From assembly GCA_016808115.1 (NCBI GenBank), contig JAEQBH010000034.1, positions 372,001 to 436,000 on the forward strand: a stretch of 64,000 bases of DNA, in the 5' to 3' direction. Below the pieces are notes generated by a model. The model saw nothing but the letters and a program-made list of their open reading frames with translations, searched no databases and was not told the origin of the DNA. This DNA comes from Tetrastigma voinierianum (lineage: Eukaryota > Streptophyta > Magnoliopsida > Vitales > Vitaceae). This document shows positions 56,702 through 64,000 of the stretch, piece after piece (position 1 is the stretch's first letter; each line of letters starts with the position of its first letter). Both the position numbers and the translations under genes were made by a program.

Positions 56702-57686
56702 TGTAACACCTGTATACCTAGTAGTTTATTCGTGTTTGGGGTATAATATAAAGATATAATTTGCATTTTTCGGAAATTAAGTGTAAAGTGGGAAATATGT
56801 TAAAATGGTAAAATTTCACATTAAGGACCCCAAAGGTCATAATTCAAGAAGATAATATGTTATTATAAGAATTGGATAAGTTGATGTGTAAATGGAATGA
56901 AATTGAAGGACTAATGAGAAAAAGGAGAAATTAAGCCAAAAATGTGATAAGCCAAACATGGCCTTAAGTCAAGAGGATCAAATTAAAGTGGTCTTAGAAT
57001 TGAAAAGGGAATATATTTTTAGTGTAAAGTAAGGGCATTACGGTGGGAGGGAAGGAGAAAGAAAGCGAAAGAGAAGTTCAAGAAATCCAGGTTTGGAATA
57101 TCTCTTTTTGTATGGAGACTTTGAGTGGAACTCATGTTTGGAAATGATTGTCATTGGAGTTAGGAAACCACTAACTCTTCAATCTGAAGTGTATTTTGGT
57201 TGGTTTAAGTCGATTTAGTCATTGATTTTGAGTTGGTTTGTTTTTGTTTGAAAAGATTCAGGTGAAATGGCCAAAAGCGGTCCATTTACGTTTACGACAC
57301 CACATGCTTGGGCGGAGGGTCCCACACCCTTTGTAAGCGAGCCGTAGAGTTTCGAATTTTGATCCACCTAGGCGTAGGAACCCACGCCTAGGCGAACCTC
57401 TACGCCTAGCGCATAGTAGTGCTACGCCTAGGCCAAGCTACACCTAGGCTAAGCTACAGTTCCAGTTTTGTTCTTTCTTCGGTTAATTCTAGAATCCATT
57501 ACTCTTTTGTTTGGACTTCCAACGAAAGATATTTAGGCATAAAATTGGATTAATTAAGGATCCTAACAAGTGAATGAAAGGGTCCGTACAAGTATAAAAT
57601 TTATATGAAAAATGCTCTGTACCTCGCCGTCAAGGCAAAGCAAAGCTTCACCTCAGCGATCCTGCCGTTGGGCAAACATTTTTTTA
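56702..57686 (+). mobile_element. E 3' LTR, first part
   Basis: Starts TGTAACACCTGTATACC right after the polypurine tract. It aligns with 49,703-50,440 but carries about 240 bp more, including 57,030-57,300 (ATTACGGTGGGAGGGAAGG onward). It is cut at 57,686 by solo LTR A4. The LTR resumes at 59,602-60,060 and again at about 63,495 to 63,930, where similarity to the 5' LTR (51,330) stops. Confidence 0.85.
57365..57450. repeat. CGCCTAGGCG palindromes in E 3' LTR
   Basis: CACCTAGGCG at 57,365, CGCCTAGGCG at 57,384, CGCCTAGCGC at 57,403, CGCCTAGGCC at 57,425 and CACCTAGGCT at 57,441. There are five sites against three in the 5' LTR. Confidence 0.85.
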
Positions 57687-59601
57687 TGTAAAACCCGAGA
57701 ATATTCTAATTTTCTGAAAAATGGTAAAAATGGTAATTTTGGTCAAAATCCGGAATTTTTCTAGATCTCGGATGACAAAGCGAACTTCATCGTTGGAATC
57801 GTCTCGCAAAATCTAGCTACCACGTCGAATTTCGTTGAATTCCAAGACAGTTGGAATTTCACGTTTTTCGAAGCAATTGGGGTAGTGCGGGACACTTGAC
57901 ACGTTTTGAGTGGCTCAAGAGGTGCCACGTGTCATGTGCAGAGTTAGTCAAACATGAGCTCGAGTGTGGGCCATGAGTGGACACATGGCATGATGCCATT
58001 GGAGGAAAATCCCAAAGTAGAGGAATAAGTGAATAAAGGAATCGAGCGATCGATGATGAAGCCCAGCCCGAGTGGCGATGGGAGGAATGAGTCCTCTTGA
58101 CAGCTCTCGGCCGGTTGGGAGAAGGAGGAAAAGAGAGGAAGAAGAAAGCGATTTGGGAAGAGTCGAGCCTGCAGATTTCCCGACCTTGGGGCTAGTTGGT
58201 TCTGGTCGGACGAGGAGAGTTGGTCTACGTTAAGGGGCTACGCGTGGACCAGATTTTTGTGGAGTTTCGAAAGCTCAGGAGTGAAAGGTCTTCTCCTACT
58301 TGGTTTATTTTCGGCAAGAGCCATTTAAAATGGTTGGATGGTATGAAGGTCGTGAGTGGCCGTTTGATCGATCAAAGTGGGGCCGAATCTTTGGAAATCC
58401 GGGACCCATTTGGGCCAGTCGAAGCTGATCTCGGACTAAAAATGGTCCTTGTGTGCCTTATATGTGTGTTATATTTGATATTTGAATAACATGCAAATTA
58501 TGGTTTTGGGTGTTGTGAGTCGGAAATGGCCATTGATTTCGGTTCAGAGCGGGCCGTGCTTGATGAGGGTTGTCCATGGACTGACCAGCATTATAGTTGA
58601 GATTTGTTAAAGCGGTCAGGGTTGATAGTTGGTAGGAAATGGTCCATGTGTGTTGTTTGCATAATATTAGCCCAAAATGAATGGCTTAGAGTATGTGCGA
58701 GGAAAGAATCGTTAATGCATTTAATTTAATGTGTTAACATGATGTTTTAAGATATATGAAATATACGAGACTGTATGAGTATTAGATTGGATATATGAAT
58801 TGGCATAATGCATTTCTAATATAGGGGCACCCAGAATAGTAGGTGTGAGTGCATGACAAATAAAATGTGGAGGGTTGTCCAAATGGTGAATTCTTTTGTA
58901 AAATTATTAAAAATATCATTTATCGGAAAGTTAATCAGAAGAATTGTGTTGGGAAAATTGTCGACAATTCACTTTGTTCGAAGGGCCCGTAGATTGTTTC
59001 GGAGAGTTGCAAACAAATTCACCTCGGAGGATTGTCAAGTGATATTTATATCGGTTGCCCATGGTCAAAACAAATATTTTTGTTTGGAAATGATTTTCAT
59101 ACATCGCATAAACATGTGTGAGGGAGTCGGTGAGGACTTGAGACTTAGGATTGGGCATGCAGATATTCAAGTAGGATCATGCATTTGCTTGAATGTGTTT
59201 GGTTGCAATGAACATGTGCACTTAGGTGGGGAGTAACCCATGTAGGGGAATTCAACTAATGGGCATTGCTCACCCTATCGAGGGAAAATTATTCCAGGTA
59301 CAGGGAGTGTTCGGGAAGACGGCGCTCATTAGAGGCCATTTTTGAGAAGAAAGTCGACATGTGGCTTTGATTACGTTTTTGTAAAAACATGTATGAAATA
59401 TTACACTTGAAAAATGTTTGTATTAAGAGTGATGTAAAAAATCTTGAAACTATTGTAATATAGTTTGATATATTTTGGTGAGTATGTTGTGTAGGCTAAT
59501 GTGGTCATTCTTACTCATGTATGGGTCTCAGGATATGAGACACACAGGTTTTCCATAGGTTGACGGTGGTCAACGGGACCCCTGGGAAATGGGGCGTCAC
59601 A
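57687..59601 (+). mobile_element. A4: solo LTR of chromovirus A family
   Basis: Starts TGTAAAACCCGAG and ends GGGGCGTCACA, about 1.9 kb. No internal sequence. The sister LTR of E shows the empty site at about 50,431-50,447 (ATTGTTTCTTGCCCC); here the left flank reads CATTTTTTTA and the right flank GTTTCTCGCCCC, so the duplication is mutated. The ORF at 58,853-59,236 lies in it and is unrecognised. Confidence 0.88.
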
Positions 59602-60060
59602 GTTTCTCGCCCCTCATTTGCTAATGTCTTAAGAACAATATAACAAGCTCGATGGCAGATATAATTGTATGCACATCGGAGACGGATGGATGAATGAATA
59701 AACCACGTCATTGATCTTGTGATCTCTGCATTGTACACTATGGCCACCTTTGTTACGTGGGGGCATGTCTACGTTGGTCTGGCTTGACCTCTTGCTATTG
59801 CTCACGACTACTTCCACAGTACGTGGTGGACACTTCTGTTCAATCTTGACGGTACTCGCATTGTCTTTGACACACCACTCTATTATGTGGGTAGGCACTT
59901 CTCTATTCAGTTATGTGTACCTTGAGATTTCCTATTATATGTCCTCCTCATTCATTGTTATTGAATACATCTGAGACCAAACATTTATATGGTAGAATCT
60001 AAATAAATGAGCAGAAGAAAGCTATAGAAATCGGTTGTGATTCACGTAATGTACCTACGG
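59602..60060 (+). mobile_element. E 3' LTR, middle part
   Basis: Continues the LTR after A4 (CTCGCCCCTCATTTGCTAATG, like 50,443). It covers the three-unit tandem repeat, here decayed, and runs to ATGTACCTACGG, where B3 begins. It corresponds to 50,435-50,895 of the 5' LTR. Confidence 0.8.
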
Positions 60061-60064
60061 GTAC

Positions 60065-61988
60065 TTATGAGTGTAAAACTCATCTATGTTTTGAGTTCAT
60101 TTCACATGCTATTTTGAGTATTTTATATCCATATTCATGTAAAACTCATAAAATTTTCTCTAAACTTGGTTTTACAGGATTTTTGATGGAAAGCAAGTGA
60201 TTTAATAAGAAAAAATGCAATATAATTCCAAAAGAAGAGAAGAGTCAACCGGGTGTCTCACAACACATCATTTGGAAGATTAACTTTTCTGTATCAACTA
60301 GAGTACCAAATGTCTTAAATCCATTTTTTGTTGCATTCTACATTCAAAGATCTTTCCAACGACACCTCACATGCCTAATTCCGAGTTAAAATGAAGAAGT
60401 TAAGGCCCTAACAAGTTGAAGAAAAATTGCTTGAGTAAAAAAAATTATCTTGACAAAGTTTTGATTTAATCGCGATAGGTCCCTGAATGACTCTTGTCCT
60501 GACAAGAAGTTTTCTTTGTGATAGAGTTTGGACAAACTGTGCGACAGTAAAACTTTGTCGCGACAAATGTTGGGCCTCCCGAAATCTTGATCATTTCTTT
60601 CAAAAAAATGCTAATGTCGATTAAGTGCTAAAACCAAAAAGCCCAAAACTTTATATTTTGGCCTGTTTTTCAAGCCCATTTCACCCTAGGACTATAAATA
60701 CCCAATTTTTAGGTTTTTAAGGGAACGAGGAGGTGGGAGAACACCTCTCATGGGGCTTCTCTCTCTAAATTGCCAATCTTTTTAGTTTTGATGCAGATTT
60801 TGATTTTTAGTAGATCTTAGAGTAGTTTTAGAGCAAATTTTTATTTGTATTGAAAAGATTTCGGTGTTGTACATCAAATTCAGATTTCATTCACCCAACT
60901 GATTGGGTGAACTAAAATCTCGGATTTTTTCTCCCACTCCTTGTCTCTGATTTTCTTCTTCATTTTCTTGCTTGTTGTTTCAGTTGGTGATTATTAGAAT
61001 CAGTAATGGAACATGACACCCTCACAGGGGTGAGATTAATCAGTGAACATTGAGTTATGATTCTTAATTATTTTGTAGGTTTGAAAGGCCCCGAATTTAT
61101 ATAATTGGTGTGTTCATATAATTAGTTGTTTTTGAATATTATTAACCTTGCCAGAAAGAAGAGCTATATCTGCTTTGATTTTCGAGGGAGGCCATCGAGT
61201 GACATAGAGATGAATTCCACGAGTAAGAAGCGGTAACTTGGGGGTATGTTAGATAATATTATGGAACTAATGAACTCTAAAGATTACTTTGATAGATCTT
61301 GTTTCTCATGTTGTGAGGATTAATTAGATGATGTATCAGTTTAATGTTTAGAGGTCTCATCTCAAATTGATAGAATGACCTCGATCCCATGTTAGCATAG
61401 ATGTAATCAAGGAGAGAGAGAACTTTATTAAATTTGATGGTTGAGGTATCAATTACATTGAAGAGAAGCACATTATCTTGTATAGGAAATGAAAATTCTT
61501 TAGTCTAAAGATTTACAGATTAAGTACTAAAAGGAAAAATATCCAGATCTTAGAAAGAGGATTATATTCTACAAGTAACTTATTATACTCATGTCTCTTA
61601 AAGGAACATGGATCTCTAATTATTAAATCATATGATGTATGGAGAAATCGAAGCTATACTATTCTCTTGGATAAATCCAGTTCAATTCCACAAATGTGCT
61701 TTCAAAGAAATGTAAAAACTATTTTGTAAATAATTATCCCACATCCTAGTGCCTCTCTTCATATTTTAGAATTAAGTAGTTGTTTATTTGTTATATTTTA
61801 GGATTAGTTTTAAATCATTTTTATTTGATTAAATTGATTTTATTCACATCCTATTTGGTCACCTAAATAGTGAAGAGCCCTTGTAATCGGGGTGATCAAA
61901 TTCGATGGAGGAGGAACTTCCCAATCCTCGTGATCTGAACTCTGGGACTTTGGGTCAAAGCACATTACTTGTATGACCCGTGCACTTG
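60065..61988 (+). mobile_element. B3: Tat-like LTR, 3' end missing
   Basis: Starts with the inverted repeat ATGAGTGTAAAACTCATC. It contains a conserved block (TTCTACATTCAAAGATCTTT near 60,337), palindromes (perfect 14-mer TTTGTCGCGACAAA at 60,554-60,567), and a TATA-like box (CTATAAATACCC near 60,693). The shared block lies at 61,150-61,310. It ends at CTTGTATGACCCGTGCACTT (61,969-61,988). GGTAC precedes it (60,060-60,064) and recurs at 63,495-63,499, a candidate target duplication for B3 plus the next segment. Confidence 0.72.
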
Positions 61989-63494
61989 GAAGGGGATGAA
62001 TGTTATTAATACTTTTTCATTTCGATTTTTGAGTAAACAGCACTGTTTCAAATCAGTTTTTGAGTATTTACCACATTCACTCCTGCTTCGTCTCTTTCGT
62101 ATGCTGAAATTATTCCTAAGCGTAGGAACTAAGGTAAATCGAACCTTCACTGTTTGGAGTCATGGGTCATTTCCTGAGAGTAGTTCCTAGGTGATCTTGG
62201 GAGATATTCAGAAAGAATGCGTTTAAAGTAAAATAAAGGGGTTGTGATTGATTGATTAAGTAATCGATTAAGTTAACTATTTTAAAAAAGAAAAAAAGGT
62301 GAATGATAGGGTTCTTGGAGTGTCCGCTCCTTTAGATCAAGTAATTCCCACCTCTTATTCAAAATCTGTCACAGGGAGCCATTGATGAATGGTCTTGACG
62401 GAAGATTTTACATTAAAGCTCTTTTTAAAATGAAGAAGGATGAAACGTGGCTCATTTGTTCCAAGCGATTTGCTTGGACTCTTAACTTGCATTTTCGATC
62501 GAAGCCTGGCGATGTCTAGGGTCTCGTTAGACGTTGTCAAGAAGGCTGCCAAGTAGGTTTACTCAGATTTTCTACAAGTGCTTAGCATCGTACAATCCGT
62601 TGAAGCACAAAAGAGGTCGGGGGTTATTACCTTGATGGAGGTGAGTTTCCATAGATTAGAACCCCATCATGGGGTTTAAGAACTTCGTAGGCAGAAATCG
62701 ATTCATATTTGATAAGAAATTACTCGTAAAGGAAACTTGAGAAATAAAACTTCAATTGCAAGATTGGGGAATCAAAAGCACAAAATCCAGTAGAAAATCT
62801 TAGAAGGTTATGAACCAGGCGAAGATTTGCATGGTGAAATCAGTCAGAAAAACTAATTACTCTACTCTACTCACATGAACCTAGCAAAAATATGAAAACA
62901 CTCACTCTCTAAAACCAAACCCTAGAATCGAAGAACACTCCTCTCCTTCCTTCGGCAATACCCTTCTCCTTAGTGATCTCGAAGTGGTGGTCAAAACATA
63001 TTGTACTGCACCAAGATTGGAGTGCGCTCCGATCCCACAAAATTACATGGTGGTGGAGTACGAGTGGGTGTGAGTGCTGGTACCCAGGCTCGCAGTGCTC
63101 CTGCTTTGTGGGGTGCAGAGTGGGTTTGCTTGAATAGGGTATAAATAAATCATCTTTGCATGTGGGTGCTCTCATTTTGTGCCATGTGATCTTGGTACCA
63201 TTTGCCTGCACTCGTCTCCCCCTCAGTAGCATTTCAGGGACTTCGGCAATGAGCACCTTATTACAATGATCTACATTAATTCTCTGGACACAAACCCCTA
63301 TAAAAAGTGTGCACGGAACTCGAAAAAGCCTCTGTGAAGTACAAAAACACGAGGCTTGATCAAGGCACCTATTCTTGCACAAAAACAAGAGCAAAATATG
63401 AAGTGAGGGTACTAAAATCTAATATAAATGTTGCCGCTTATGTATTGACAACTCCGTAGCCATATTTTCATATACATAATTTGGTCTCAGCTTG
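61989..63494 (-). other. Unidentified insertion sequence with minus-strand promoter-like signals
   Basis: It lies between B3 and the resumption of the E 3' LTR. On the minus strand a TATTTATACCC box near 63,140 precedes a 5'UTR-like stretch (AGGGTTTGG near 62,920). A possible splice donor (CATCAAG/GTAAT) is near 62,630. The minus ORF 63,394-62,909 (161 codons) matches nothing I know. The plus strand has no convincing gene. It may be the decayed interior of B3 or a separate element. Confidence 0.4.
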
Positions 63495-64000
63495 GGTACC
63501 TTACATTACAAGATCTACGTTACGAACTCCCTCACAGAGATATGAAATTTCGTTATAAATTATGTTATATGAAAACTCTGTATATATGTAAGCTCTAACA
63601 TATGCATTTATATTTATATGTATCTGTGTCGTGGACGCTCCAGTGGTCATATGCATTTTGTTTTTCCCAACTAAGCGCAAGCATGCAGTGTTTCATCGAT
63701 GTAAATCTTGAAGAGGACATCACGAGGCATTCCGCATCGACGGGATGTTTCTGTGATAGAGTCCACTGATGTAGGTTTTTGATTATGTTTTGTAATGTAA
63801 ATGTAAAGTTTTTGTAATAGTGGAGTTTATGTAAGCACCAGTAAATGGGACTCAGGCATGTATATGTACATGACATTTTAAACACCACTACGGTGGTAGT
63901 TTTACAAGTTATATTCTAATATATGGATTTGTTTATTGAAATGATGCATGATGTTAGAAAGTCAGTGAGAGAGAGTCATTTCGTATGTCGGCATTTTATC
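63495..64000 (+). mobile_element. E 3' LTR, last part, and flank
   Basis: It matches 50,900-51,330 of the 5' LTR (TATGTTATATGAAAACTCT, TGTAAGCTCTAACATAT, TTTTAAACACCACT). After about 63,930 the sequence differs from the 5' LTR, which continues to 51,420. Either the LTR end is truncated or the last ~90 bp were replaced. The window ends in unassigned sequence. Confidence 0.75.

Noticed and set aside
58853..59236. 127-codon plus-strand ORF as a gene
   Set aside because: Falls wholly within solo LTR A4 and has no domain; the same region in A1 to A3 is not open.

Overview
This is nuclear DNA of a flowering plant, probably a eudicot. The evidence is one intact intronless PPR gene of the land-plant PLS class and roughly 85-90% nested, decayed plant transposable elements (Ty1/copia, Ty3/gypsy chromovirus, Tat/Athila-like gypsy, CACTA). 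The base composition is AT-rich, with GT-AG introns and CpG-decayed repeats. I cannot name the species. I saw no bacterial genes, CRISPR array, rRNA or tRNA gene.

Left block (1-25,770). A minus-strand SIRE-type copia element (copia-1) is split into several pieces. Its 5' LTR is at 24,815-25,769, its gag at 24,021-24,720 and its protease/integrase at about 12,815-13,846. A short 3' LTR piece lies at 1,633-1,738. Its pol is cut by a non-autonomous CACTA transposon (13,847-24,020). The CACTA element contains a coding-free Tat-like retrotransposon (17,030-23,502) with three of its parts in tandem. Between the copia-1 pieces at the left lie two inverted copies of another LTR (D1, D2), a Tat-like LTR with a dense TGTCGCGACA palindrome array (B1, 2,373-5,051), and a second minus-strand copia element (copia-2, about 5,080-9,412).

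Middle island (25,770-30,420). This is the only convincing host gene region. It holds a 601-codon E-class pentatricopeptide repeat gene (27,451-29,256) that resembles Arabidopsis At4g38010. Two uORFs precede it and a TA microsatellite follows it.

Right block (30,420-64,000). A broken gene for a plant mobile domain (PMD) protein lies next to a 5' region (F1) that reappears inverted at 47,050-49,690 (F2). Both copies carry an 83-bp minisatellite. The PMD pseudogene is interrupted by a chromovirus (A, 32,827-40,037) flanked by a perfect GCTTT duplication. A Tat-like LTR (B2) follows; it holds a solo A-family LTR (A3), which holds a solo Tat-like LTR (C3). A second chromovirus (E, 49,703 to about 63,930) follows, with protease, RT, RNase H, integrase and chromodomain relics. 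Its protease region is cut by a GC-rich terminal-inverted-repeat element, and its 3' LTR is cut by a solo A LTR (A4) and by B3 plus unidentified DNA.

The most unusual signal is shared by several LTR families that do not otherwise look related. Each carries a cluster of short dyad-symmetric motifs: TGTCGCGACA/CGTCGCGACG in B, C and D; CGCCTAGGCG in E; TTGGGTTTACCCAA in copia-2; GTTCAACACTTGAAC next to D2. Many boundaries are read by eye from repeat comparison and are approximate unless a terminus is named.
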